DNA of 32,341 bases, taken from the NCBI GenBank assembly GCA_947385875.1, contig CANDMV010000036.1, positions 1-32,341 on the forward strand, in the 5' to 3' direction. The position numbers and the translations under genes are program-made. The notes below the pieces were generated by a model that worked only from the letters and a program-made list of their open reading frames with translations, was not told the DNA's origin and searched no databases. Origin of the DNA: an uncultured Eubacterium sp. (GTDB taxonomy: Bacteria; Bacillota; Clostridia; Lachnospirales; Lachnospiraceae). Below, in pieces: positions 25,634 through 32,341 of this stretch (position 1 is its first letter; each line of letters opens with the position of its first letter).

Positions 25634-25850
25634 GAAAATTTGTGTACATTGAAGTGCAATAAAAGAAAATAAAATAGGATATTATTATATATTCAGAAAT
25701 GCAAAACGAAAGAACCATTATGCAGCGGATTTTTGATGTACACCATCGTGAAAAATATCCTGCGTAATTATGCCAATATCATGCAGGCGGCAAGTTAGTA
25801 TAATATGGATTAAATAAGAATGGCTTTTGTTGGCCTGAATCTCCGGGAGT

Positions 25851-25903
25851 GCATGACAAAAATCCGGGGTGTATGCCTAATACACCTCCGGTTTTTGCTA
25901 TGC
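25851..25903. terminator. Bidirectional terminator between converging genes
   Basis: CAAAAA-t-CCGG-GGTGTA pairs with TACACC-t-CCGG-TTTTTG around a 7-base loop, and GCAT/ATGC extends the stem. A and T tracts on the two sides suit termination of both the permease transcript and the S1 transcript. The rest of 25,634-25,956 shows no gene. Confidence 0.88.
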
Positions 25904-25956
25904 ATTTCCGAAAATTTATTCACAGTCAAACGTATGCTTATTTAAAGTAGGTTATT

Positions 25957-26877
25957 CTAGTTTATTTTTAATTTTGCAAGCAGATCTCCAAGAGAGGTTG
26001 TGGCAGATTCACTGGATGAATATTCTTCTGCCTGTGCGGACTCTTCTGTATCGGCAGCAGAGGCTTCTTCTTCTAAAGCACGTATGCTCAGGGAGATACG
26101 GTTGTCGTTTGTATTGCGGATCTTAGCACGTACTTTTTGTCCGACTTTGAGTACTTCTGAAGGCTTACGGATTCTGCGTTCGCAGATCTGGGATACATGA
26201 ACCAGACCGGTCAGGCCATCTCCGATATTGACAAATGCACCATAATTTGTCAGGCTTTCTACAGTACCTTCCACGACAGATCCAGGTACAAGCATCGCGA
26301 TGCGGTGCCGGCGGGCTTCTTCTTCACGTTCTCTTAAAATTACCTTTGCAGACATGACCAGCTTTTCTTTTTCTGCGTCTACGGTAATGACACGTACCTC
26401 CAGATCTTTCCCAATAAAGGCAGAGGTGTCTTCTACATAGTCAAGACTCAGCTGAGAGGCTGGTATAAATCCGCGCAGTCCCTCGGCATAAGCGATCACA
26501 CCAGCATTTACAGCTTCTTTTACGCGGACGTTAAGAATAGTTTCGTTGTCCATTGCTTCTTTCAGCCTGTCCCATCCAAGCATCTGGTTAGCTTCCTTTT
26601 TGGACAAGAGAATGTTTCCGCTGCCATCGTCCAGACGGAGAATGGTTGCCTCAATCTCATCACCAGGGTGCAGTGCTTCCAGAATGGAGTAATCTGGGTC
26701 ATCACTTAAGTCTTCTGCTTTGATAATGCCGGGTGCATAGTATTTTAAATCCAGTGTTGCTTCTTCTTCGGATACTGCGATGACAGTGGCGGTTATGATG
26801 TCTCCTTCGTTCAGTCTGCGGAAGGAGGCTTCCAGCTCTTCTTTGTAGTCATCCATAGTTTCCATTCGTTCTTCCAT
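25957..26877 (-). CDS. S1 RNA-binding domain protein (short ribosomal protein S1-like)
   Basis: This 306-residue acidic protein has three S1 OB-fold repeats: about 23-96 (GDIITATVIAVSEEEATLDLKY), 110-180 (NVRVKEAVNAGVIAYAEGLRGFIPASQL) and 198-268 (GSVVEGTVESLTNYGAFVNIGDGLTGLVHVSQI). It is shorter than the six-domain Gram-negative RpsA and resembles the short S1 proteins of Firmicutes, which bind mRNA or ribosomes. The C-terminal tail is acidic and Ser-rich. AAAGGAAG precedes its start on the minus strand. A family B MITE lies 32 bp upstream, between the gene and its probable promoter. Confidence 0.92.
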   Translation of the reverse strand: MEERMETMDDYKEELEASFRRLNEGDIITATVIAVSEEEATLDLKYYAPGIIKAEDLSDDPDYSILEALHPGDEIEATILRLDDGSGNILLSKKEANQMLGWDRLKEAMDNETILNVRVKEAVNAGVIAYAEGLRGFIPASQLSLDYVEDTSAFIGKDLEVRVITVDAEKEKLVMSAKVILREREEEARRHRIAMLVPGSVVEGTVESLTNYGAFVNIGDGLTGLVHVSQICERRIRKPSEVLKVGQKVRAKIRNTNDNRISLSIRALEEEASAADTEESAQAEEYSSSESATTSLGDLLAKLKIN

Positions 26878-26909
26878 TGTTTGATCTTCCTTTCTTTTAT
26901 GCTGCGCTA

Positions 26910-27109
26910 GAGCGTGTTTGAAAAATCATTCCCGCGATCTCCGCAAGGGACGCCTTCGGTGTGCACTCCTCGCTTTGCGGATAATTTATCCCAAATTTAA
27001 TCAATGCAGCCTGCTGCGACTCATAAATTTGGGATAAATTCTCCACAAAGCGTGAAGTATATCATGCCCTGTGGGTACATCTCACGGAAAGCATTTTTCA
27101 AACACGCTC
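26910..27109. mobile_element. Family B MITE, copy 2 (200 bp)
   Basis: Perfect 17-bp inverted ends GAGCGTGTTTGAAAAAT, flanked on both sides by TA (26908-26909, 27110-27111). A TA target duplication would fit an IS630/Tc1-mariner-type origin; that is inference. Inside, a perfect inverted repeat of about 17 bp (AATTTATCCCAAATTTA and its complement) forms a second stem. It shares its right-hand interior with copy 1 at 21,636-21,850. Confidence 0.9.
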
Positions 27110-27113
27110 TAGT

Positions 27114-27142
27114 ATTGTAGCATTATGTTTGGAATTTGGCAA
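27114..27142 (-). promoter_or_regulatory. Promoter of the S1 gene
   Basis: On the minus strand TTGCCA (27137-27142), 17-bp spacer, TACAAT (27114-27119). The start point would fall near 27,107, inside the right end of MITE B2, so the S1 mRNA leader would carry nearly the whole element. Confidence 0.7.
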
Positions 27143-27316
27143 ATATCAGATAATATAAATTTTAACTTTACAGGTACAGCGAAGTGTGGTATGGTAAAAA
27201 ATAATGTATTTTATAATTAACGGAGAGTTCTGTGAGCTTTACAGAAGAAAAATAAAAAATATTAAATATATATTTAAAATATTGCAAAGCTAACGAAAAT
27301 ATTTCACGGATCAGGG

Positions 27317-27504
27317 ATGTTTTTTGGTATATTTCCGGATGTAGATCACGGATTTGCGAAAACGCAGATACCTATAAAAAATATGTATGAAACATATCCC
27401 GCTTCTAGATCGCAGGCAAAAAGATTATACAGCACTTCGAAAAATTTCGGGAGATTGAATTGGATTCTGACAAAATGATTCATCATGTGAAAAATACTGT
27501 GTAG
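27317..27504 (+). pseudogene. Decayed DUF4325 (STAS-like) fragment
   Basis: One frame from ATG 27317 reads QIPIKNMYETYPASRSQAKRLYS; a second frame then continues FEKFREIELDSDKM (from 27436) to TAG 27502-27504. SRSQAKRL followed by a FEKFxEIxLD strand is the DUF4325 signature, split here by a frameshift near 27,430. The characteristic GQ-FADE-FR part is missing. DUF4325 proteins are usually paired with HATPase or defence genes. The 27,143-27,316 stretch is AT-rich, with a palindrome at 27262-27277. Confidence 0.45.
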
Positions 27505-27519
27505 AAAAAGGGGTCTTAT

Positions 27520-28098
27520 ATGGATAAGATGAAGATCTTAATAAAATCAATTTATGCGGGCGTTATGATTGCGGTCGGCGGCACTGTGTATTTGTCCGTA
27601 GAGAATAAGCTGGCGGGTTCTTTGTTGTTTTCCTTCGGACTGCTGACCATCGTAACTCAGGGATTCTGTTTATATACGGGGAAAATTGGATTTGTCAGGC
27701 AGATTCGTGATCTGCCGGATATGGTGATTATTATTGCCGGGAACTATATCGGAACTTTTCTGACTGCGCTTGCTGTAACAGGGGCGGGCCTTCCGGTCAG
27801 CAGTCTGGAGCTGGCGGATAAAAAGCTGGATTATCATCCGGGCAGTATTCTTCTTCTGTCAATGCTCTGCGGCGTTATGATGTATCTGGCGATAGACAAT
27901 TATAACAAATCCAAAAATATTGTGTTTATTATAGCGCCTGTCATGATTTTTATTTTATCTGGTTTTGAGCATTCTATCGCGGACATGTTTTATTTTAATC
28001 TGGCGGGGGTACATAGTTTAAAATCTTATGGCTATCTGATTATCATGCTGGTCGGCAATGGGATTGGTGCGAAGCTGTTTGATCTTAAGCCGGAATAG
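27520..28098 (+). CDS. Short FNT-family (formate/nitrite) transporter
   Basis: The protein has 192 residues and about six membrane segments (near 5-28, 32-52, 64-86, 108-125, 132-150, 168-188). YAGVMIAVGGTVYL, GFCLYTGKIG and GFEHSIADMF are FNT landmarks. FNT channels form pentamers and pass small monovalent anions such as formate, nitrite or hydrosulfide; the substrate here cannot be told. It is well below the usual 260-290 residues, mainly through short loops and termini, yet all six segments appear present. AAAGGGG (27506-27512) precedes the start. Confidence 0.85.
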   Translation: MDKMKILIKSIYAGVMIAVGGTVYLSVENKLAGSLLFSFGLLTIVTQGFCLYTGKIGFVRQIRDLPDMVIIIAGNYIGTFLTALAVTGAGLPVSSLELADKKLDYHPGSILLLSMLCGVMMYLAIDNYNKSKNIVFIIAPVMIFILSGFEHSIADMFYFNLAGVHSLKSYGYLIIMLVGNGIGAKLFDLKPE

Positions 28099-28181
28099 CA
28101 GGGCCTGGTAAAATAGAAAATCTGCATAAGAGGTACATATTTTGTGAAAATTTCGGCTGAAGCTGCAGCGGGAGGGGAATT

Positions 28182-29390
28182 ATGATAGAATTAAAAGGTA
28201 AATATAACGATGCAAAGATTTTTACGGATATGGTGGACGAGTCCTCTCTTTCACAGATTCAGCTTCTGCTTAATCAGGAGTTTGTATCAGGCAGTAAAAT
28301 AAGGCTGATGCCGGATGTCCATGCCGGGGCCGGATGTACCATCGGAACTACAATGACGATTGCGGATAAAATAGTTCCGAATCTGGTAGGAGTAGATATA
28401 GGCTGCGGCATGAATACAATTCTGATTAAAGAAAAGCATATAGAACTGCAGAAGCTGGATAAATTAATCTATGAAAAAATTCCATCAGGATTTCATATAA
28501 GAGAAAAAACGCATAGATATTTTGAAGAGCTGAATCTGGAGGAGTTATATTGTTATAAGCAGATCAACCCGATCCGGGCAGAAAAAAGTCTTGGGACTCT
28601 GGGCGGCGGCAATCATTTTATTGAAGCTGATAAGGATGAGGAAGGAAATATATATATTGTAGTGCATTCAGGCAGCCGTCATTTAGGACTGGAGGTTGCA
28701 GAATATTATCAGGAAGAAGGGTATAAAGCATTAAACGGTTCTGCAAAAAAAGACCTTGATGCTCTGATTGCAGACTTAAAGGCACAGGGCAGACAGCGTG
28801 AGATTCAAAAAAGTATCGAGGAGCTAAAGAATACGATAAGGACGGATATTCCTAAGCAGCTGGCATATGTATCAGGAGATTTGTTTGAGCAGTATATACA
28901 CGATATGAAAATAATACAAAATTATGCACAGCAAAACAGGCGGGCTATGATGGATGAGATCATCAAAGGCATGAAGCTTCATGTCGTGGAACAGTTTACA
29001 ACGATTCATAATTATATTGATACAGACGCGATGATTTTAAGAAAGGGAGCTGTATCAGCCAGATCAGGTGAGAAGCTGCTGATTCCAATCAATATGAGGG
29101 ACGGCTCATTAATCTGTATCGGAAAGGGTAATGAGGACTGGAACCAGTCGGCGCCGCATGGGGCGGGGCGGCTGATGAGCCGGTCAGCAGCGAAAGAGAC
29201 GTTTACAGTATCTGAATTTAAAAAGCAGATGAAAGGTATTTACACCACATCTGTGAATCAGGATACGCTGGATGAGTGTCCGATGGCGTATAAGGGTATG
29301 GATGATATTATCAATAACATTGGCGATACAGCTACAATAGAGAAAATTATAAAACCTATATATAATTTTAAAGCAGGATCTGATTCGTAG
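28182..29390 (+). CDS. rtcB: RtcB family RNA ligase
   Basis: The protein has 402 residues. The metal-site motifs DVHAGAGCTIG (from D45), VDIGCGM (C75), GTLGGGNHF and HSGSRHLG are present, as is PHGAGR with the histidine (H326) that is guanylylated in RtcB. RtcB joins 2',3'-cyclic phosphate or 3'-phosphate ends to 5'-OH ends using GTP and Mn2+, in RNA repair or tRNA maturation. GGGAGGGG precedes the ATG. No rtcA, archease or RNA-damaging toxin neighbours it, so its substrate is open. The 238 bp after it hold an ATTGTCA/TGACAAT hairpin and no gene. Confidence 0.95.
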   Translation: MIELKGKYNDAKIFTDMVDESSLSQIQLLLNQEFVSGSKIRLMPDVHAGAGCTIGTTMTIADKIVPNLVGVDIGCGMNTILIKEKHIELQKLDKLIYEKIPSGFHIREKTHRYFEELNLEELYCYKQINPIRAEKSLGTLGGGNHFIEADKDEEGNIYIVVHSGSRHLGLEVAEYYQEEGYKALNGSAKKDLDALIADLKAQGRQREIQKSIEELKNTIRTDIPKQLAYVSGDLFEQYIHDMKIIQNYAQQNRRAMMDEIIKGMKLHVVEQFTTIHNYIDTDAMILRKGAVSARSGEKLLIPINMRDGSLICIGKGNEDWNQSAPHGAGRLMSRSAAKETFTVSEFKKQMKGIYTTSVNQDTLDECPMAYKGMDDIINNIGDTATIEKIIKPIYNFKAGSDS

Positions 29391-29628
29391 AATGACTTCT
29401 GGAAGCGGATGGAAGCTGTTCAGCTGATTAATGAAGTGTATGGAATAATAAGGCAGCGGTGCTGGATAATTAGGGAGATTGTCAGGTGTATTTGACAATG
29501 AAATGTCTGGAACGAATATAAGACAGGCTATAAAAGATATGAATGATAAAAATTATAATTAGTTTTTATTTAACAAGAAGAACAAAAGTATAACATTATG
29601 AAGTGAAAGAACATAAGAGGAGAAGCAG

Positions 29629-30294
29629 ATGACAGGGAAAAAAACTGCTAGAAGATTAGTAAAATATGTCCCGGATTATGTGGTTTTTGATCTGGAGACA
29701 ACAGGAATTAGCTATGTTAAGGATCGTATTATAGAGATTTCAGCGGTAAAAGCGGCAGACGGCAGAGTTACAGATACATTTTCTACGCTTGTCAACCCGC
29801 AGCGGCCGATTCCTTATGGCGCTACACAGGTGAATGGGATTACAGATGAGATGGTAAAGGACGCTCCAGTAATTCAGGAGGTATTGGCGGATTTTCTGGA
29901 TTTTGTCAAGGATGATGTACTGGTGGGGCATAATATCCATTCTTTTGATTTAAAATTTATTGAAAGAGATGCGCAGGAGCTGTTTGGCAGAGAGATTACG
30001 AATGATTACATAGATACGCTGTACATGGCCAGAAGCTGTCTGCCGCAGTTAAGCCATCACAAGCTGACAGACCTTGCGGCGTATTTTCATATCAGTACTG
30101 ACGGAGCACACAGGGCGCTTAATGACTGTATGATGAATCAGCAGTGCTATGAGCAGATGGCCCAGATTCAAATAGGGCTGCCATTAGAGATCTGCCCGAA
30201 ATGCGGCGGAGAGATGAAAAAACGAAGCGGCAGGTTTGGGGAGTTTTTTGGATGCAGCAATTATCCAAAATGCAGGTATACGAAAAATGCATAA
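29629..30294 (+). CDS. DEDDh 3'-5' exonuclease with topoisomerase-type zinc finger
   Basis: The protein has 221 residues. Exo I FDLETTG (D21, E23), Exo II GHNIHSFD (D107) and Exo III H161-x4-D166 define a DnaQ/PolC-epsilon-like DEDDh nuclease. The C-terminus has C189/C192 and C209/C215 in CPKCGG and FFGCSNYPKCRY, a zf-C4 topoisomerase I-type finger that binds single-stranded DNA. This exonuclease-zinc finger fusion recurs in Clostridia; its role is probably DNA repair or end trimming. GAGGAG (29616-29621) precedes the start. The perfect ssrA promoter begins 6 bp after its stop. Confidence 0.92.
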   Translation: MTGKKTARRLVKYVPDYVVFDLETTGISYVKDRIIEISAVKAADGRVTDTFSTLVNPQRPIPYGATQVNGITDEMVKDAPVIQEVLADFLDFVKDDVLVGHNIHSFDLKFIERDAQELFGREITNDYIDTLYMARSCLPQLSHHKLTDLAAYFHISTDGAHRALNDCMMNQQCYEQMAQIQIGLPLEICPKCGGEMKKRSGRFGEFFGCSNYPKCRYTKNA

Positions 30295-30300
30295 AAAATA

Positions 30301-30329
30301 TTGACATCTTAGGTCTTAGGCTATATAAT
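30301..30329 (+). promoter_or_regulatory. Perfect consensus promoter upstream of ssrA
   Basis: TTGACA (30301-30306), 17-bp spacer, TATAAT (30324-30329): both boxes and the spacing are exact sigma-A consensus, as expected for a highly expressed stable RNA. Confidence 0.93.
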
Positions 30330-30335
30330 CGATAA

Positions 30336-30462
30336 AAGGAAAGCCAGAGATGGCTGTCCGTTAATGCAGACTGACGAACAGAAAAATTTACCAGTAACGC
30401 TGACTTGTAAGCGTTAATACCTGAAGCTATATGGAAAATTTTATTGCTCGTGAGTATCATAA
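30336..30462 (+). ncRNA. Structured 5' leader of pre-tmRNA
   Basis: About 127 nt separate the expected transcription start from the mature tmRNA 5' end. Two clear hairpins lie in it: AGCCA-gaga-TGGCT and TAACGCT-gacttgta-AGCGTTA. It is presumably cut off by RNase P; whether it has a role of its own is unknown. Confidence 0.4.
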
Positions 30463-30799
30463 GGGATAGTAAAGGTTTCGACAGGGGTCTTAAAGCTGGA
30501 GAAGCGAGCCGCAGGAGATGCGTTAACTCTCAAAAATAAAATTAAACGCTAACGATAATTTAGCATACGCTGCCTAGTTGCAGCTGTCTGATCTAATGCA
30601 CCTACACATTAGAACCCAGGCATCGACGATGTAGGAAACGATGCACATTAAGCTTTGCGTGTGCAGGCGTATGATGAAGCTACTAAAGCGGTAACCGTGT
30701 CTGTGCGGGTGCCGTGGAGGGAATGTCAAAACACTGACTACGCTCGTAGAAGTACGGTGGAGGGGTCTTTGGACACGGGTTCGATTCCCGTCTATTCCA
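30463..30799 (+). ncRNA. ssrA: Transfer-messenger RNA (tmRNA)
   Basis: The RNA is about 337 nt. The acceptor stem GGGATAG (30463-30469) pairs with CTATTCC (30792-30798), with A as discriminator and no encoded CCA. The T arm is ACGGG-ttcgatt-CCCGT. The internal reading frame GCT AAC GAT AAT TTA GCA TAC GCT GCC TAG (30548-30577) encodes the tag ANDNLAYAA. tmRNA with SmpB rescues stalled ribosomes and tags the product for proteolysis. It runs from the consensus promoter at 30301. Confidence 0.98.
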
Positions 30800-30800
30800 T

Positions 30801-31064
30801 TTAGTGAAAAGCGTTAGATTTTTCAAATAAAGCCAGAAAATTGTCAGGCAGTATTTTCTGGCTTGTGTACTCTTCATCATGAGATGGTACTGAAGGGCTC
30901 TGTCCATCATATATTATCTTTCTTTCATCAGATAAATCTGTCTCATGTATAAATTGAGGAAGAAAATCAGTATTTAAAACATCAACATTTTTTCCAAGGG
31001 TTCTTTCTAATTCCTGAATAAATCCAATCCGTTCCAGTCCTTTGCACTTATTACCATAGGAGAC
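30801..31064 (-). pseudogene. C-terminal remnant of a MNT-type nucleotidyltransferase
   Basis: On the minus strand an 87-codon frame with no start reads KGLERIGFIQELERTLGKNVDVL and then DERKIIYD, to TAA at 30803-30801. This is the C-terminal half of a minimal nucleotidyltransferase (MntA-like, typical LExxLGxxVDVL then IYE). The catalytic GSxxRGxxxxxSDxD half is absent; TGA (31067-31065) precedes the fragment. It ends within 2 bp of the ssrA 3' end and includes the hairpin at 30830-30864. The rest of 30,865-31,355 holds this fragment, a family C element and the next promoter. Confidence 0.6.
30830..30864. terminator. Hairpin downstream of ssrA
   Basis: AAGCCAGAAAA and TTTTCTGGCTT form a perfect 11-bp stem with a 13-base loop, 31 bp past tmRNA. 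There is no T tract after it, so it may be a weak terminator or a processing structure. Confidence 0.55.
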
Positions 31065-31112
31065 TCATCTGATCCTGCTATTACAGACAGTCATTCCACG
31101 AATATTCTATCT

Positions 31113-31257
31113 GTAACAGCTGTATTTAGCCAACGATTTCTGTCCAGCGTTTCACAGTATAACGGCTGTATCCAGTCAGCAATTTCAGCATGTTGTTTCA
31201 CAGAAAGTAACGATACGTACTTTGCAGTTCATGCAAAGTACTGGGCTGAATTGTTAC
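31113..31257. mobile_element. Family C MITE, copy 2 (145 bp)
   Basis: The right half matches the 18,112 copy: GTACTTTGCA-gttca-TGCAAAGTAC (31217-31241) followed by GGCTGAATTGTTAC (31244-31257). The left end GTAACAGCTGTAT (31113-31125) is diverged. The length differs by one base from the other copy. No exact target duplication is seen, so this copy is older. Confidence 0.6.
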
Positions 31258-31309
31258 AAATCTATTTATATTCAGAGTACAAAAATAGAATATATATAAT
31301 AAAAAATGA

Positions 31310-31338
31310 TTGTCTATACCAAGAAAAGATGCTAAAAT
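31310..31338 (+). promoter_or_regulatory. Promoter of the dockerin protein gene
   Basis: TTGTCT (31310-31315), 17-bp spacer, TAAAAT (31333-31338), about 75 bp before the start codon. Confidence 0.7.
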
Positions 31339-31413
31339 ACTGACATAATTTTCCTATGAAAGGAGAAGGCACCCAGACAACAAAATTGGATGAACCAAAG
31401 AAAGGAGCTAATT

Positions 31414-32341
31414 ATGGTAAAAAGAGTAGTAGCGGCACTGCTGGCTGGATGTCTTGCATTCTGCCCCGGTGCAGACTTTCTGATGCCAGTATATGGGGCG
31501 GCAGAAGCTGCACAGACGCAGGCGCCAAAAAGCGTATTGGAGGTAGAGGTCGTTTCTGCCCAGACATTTCCATTTGAAGGAAAGGTGTCTGTAGAAGTAA
31601 GCGGTAAAAGCAGCGGGAATCAGAAGCTGGAACTGGATTTAAAAGATAAGATTTCTTCTACTGCTCGCTTTCAAGTGGCAGAAGGAGAATATACAGTTGC
31701 TGTTTCAGCGGAAAAGTTTGCAGCATATCAGCAGACCGTTGATGTTCAGGCAGGGTGGACACATAAAATCATGGTGTGTTCGGATGACATCGAAGCAGGG
31801 AATAGTGCAGGCCCAGGGTGGATTCGGATTGGTGATTTGAATGGAGACGGCAGAGTGGATCAGACGGATTCACAGATGTTGGTATCTGCGCTGCACAGCG
31901 GCCGGACAGATGCAGTATATGATCTGAATCATGATGGAAAAGTGGATCTTGCGGATTTGAAGCACCTTGTAAACAGCCTGAATGGAATGCAGGAGTCTTC
32001 TGTTGAAAAACAATGGATTCTGGACGCTCAAAATATTCAGATGTCACCCGGAACGAGAGCTGAAGGCAACCTGAATGAACTGTTTCAGGAAGAAGGCACG
32101 GTGAAGCTGAGTACCGAGAATGGTGAGCCGATCTCAGCGGTTAATCCGGTGGAAGCTGTATTTACGCTAGATCAGGATGGCTCACAGGGAGTGAAGCTGG
32201 GCGGAATGGCGGTTTGCGCCCCGGCTGGAGTCGATAAGGCAGATAATAATAAAGATAACAATGAGAGCGGAAGTGTATCCAGCCAGATTGCAAACGGAGA
32301 AATCGTGCTGCAATATATGGATGGAAATAAGGAAGTTATAC
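31414..32341 (+). CDS. Secreted dockerin-domain protein (partial, runs off the window)
   Basis: The frame stays open for 309 codons to the window edge. AAAGGAGC (31401-31408) precedes ATG 31414. Residues 1 to about 30 (MVKRVVAALLAGCLAF, then an Ala-rich end) are a signal peptide. Residues 140-191 hold a dockerin-type pair of calcium-binding repeats, DLNGDGRVDQTD and DLNHDGKVDLADLKHLVNSL. They are internal, not terminal, and follow a beta-rich domain (about 41-118). The region after 200 is beta-rich and Asn/Ser-rich. Dockerins bind cohesins on scaffolds or the cell surface, so this is probably a surface-attached protein; no catalytic domain is visible in the part present. Confidence 0.88.
   Translation, partial: MVKRVVAALLAGCLAFCPGADFLMPVYGAAEAAQTQAPKSVLEVEVVSAQTFPFEGKVSVEVSGKSSGNQKLELDLKDKISSTARFQVAEGEYTVAVSAEKFAAYQQTVDVQAGWTHKIMVCSDDIEAGNSAGPGWIRIGDLNGDGRVDQTDSQMLVSALHSGRTDAVYDLNHDGKVDLADLKHLVNSLNGMQESSVEKQWILDAQNIQMSPGTRAEGNLNELFQEEGTVKLSTENGEPISAVNPVEAVFTLDQDGSQGVKLGGMAVCAPAGVDKADNNKDNNESGSVSSQIANGEIVLQYMDGNKEVI

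Noticed and set aside
25680..25800. Short peptide-like stretch (MQRIFDVHHREKYPA) after the permease gene
   Set aside because: It hits a stop at once and has no recognisable family; too short to call even as a remnant.
30683..30910. Minus-strand 75-codon open frame
   Set aside because: It runs across the antisense of tmRNA and has no ribosome site; the sequence is explained by ssrA and, in another frame, by the nucleotidyltransferase remnant.
31356..31577. 73-codon plus-strand open frame ahead of the dockerin gene
   Set aside because: It overlaps the signal peptide region of the dockerin gene in another frame; the dockerin frame stays open to the edge and has the better ribosome site.

Overview
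The window looks like chromosome of a low-to-mid GC Clostridia, most likely Lachnospiraceae. The evidence is the house-keeping set (ychF, a YlmC/YmxH-type PRC-barrel gene, nrdR, a YqeG-type phosphatase gene, rpiB, efp, a short S1 protein, rtcB), a tmRNA with tag ANDNLAYAA, strong AGGAGG ribosome sites and a dockerin-bearing secreted protein at the right edge. No tRNA, rRNA or CRISPR array was seen.

Region 1 (1 to about 14,340) is an accessory island. It holds the C-terminal half of a SNF2-family helicase (two apparent single-base frame breaks near its visible start), a 2,358-residue protein with two GHKL/HATPase modules and a C-terminal zinc ribbon, a DUF4238 protein with its own promoter and terminator, a divergent XRE repressor, and a second large HATPase protein ending in a DUF3883 nuclease-like domain. 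A decayed hicA with an intact hicB and a decayed tyrosine-recombinase tail close the island next to ychF. Helicase, HATPase and DUF3883 parts fit an anti-phage or anti-plasmid defence locus, but I cannot match it to a named system; this is the best candidate for something undescribed.

Region 2 (14,400 to about 19,540) is mostly core genes: ychF, the ylmC-like gene, nrdR, the yqeG-like gene, rpiB, efp and a FlK-like thioesterase gene. It is interrupted by small non-coding elements. One (18,112-18,255) has a clean 8-bp target duplication and has replaced the last codons and stop of rpiB.

Region 3 (19,690 to 25,900) is a sensing and transport module: response regulator, histidine kinase, then an ABC ATPase and a large FtsX permease. 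A site matching the TNACA-N4-TGTAA pattern recalled for BceR-like regulators lies before the transporter promoter, and a MITE sits in the transporter leader.

Region 4 (25,950 to 32,341) holds the S1 protein (minus strand, with a second MITE copy between promoter and gene), a decayed DUF4325 fragment, a short FNT transporter, rtcB, a DEDDh exonuclease with a topoisomerase-type zinc finger, ssrA behind a perfect consensus promoter, a decayed nucleotidyltransferase fragment abutting ssrA, another small element, and a secreted dockerin protein that runs off the edge.

A recurring theme is three related or distinct families of small palindromic elements (called A, B and C here) sitting in promoter-to-gene gaps. 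All identifications are by eye from motifs; no database search was run.
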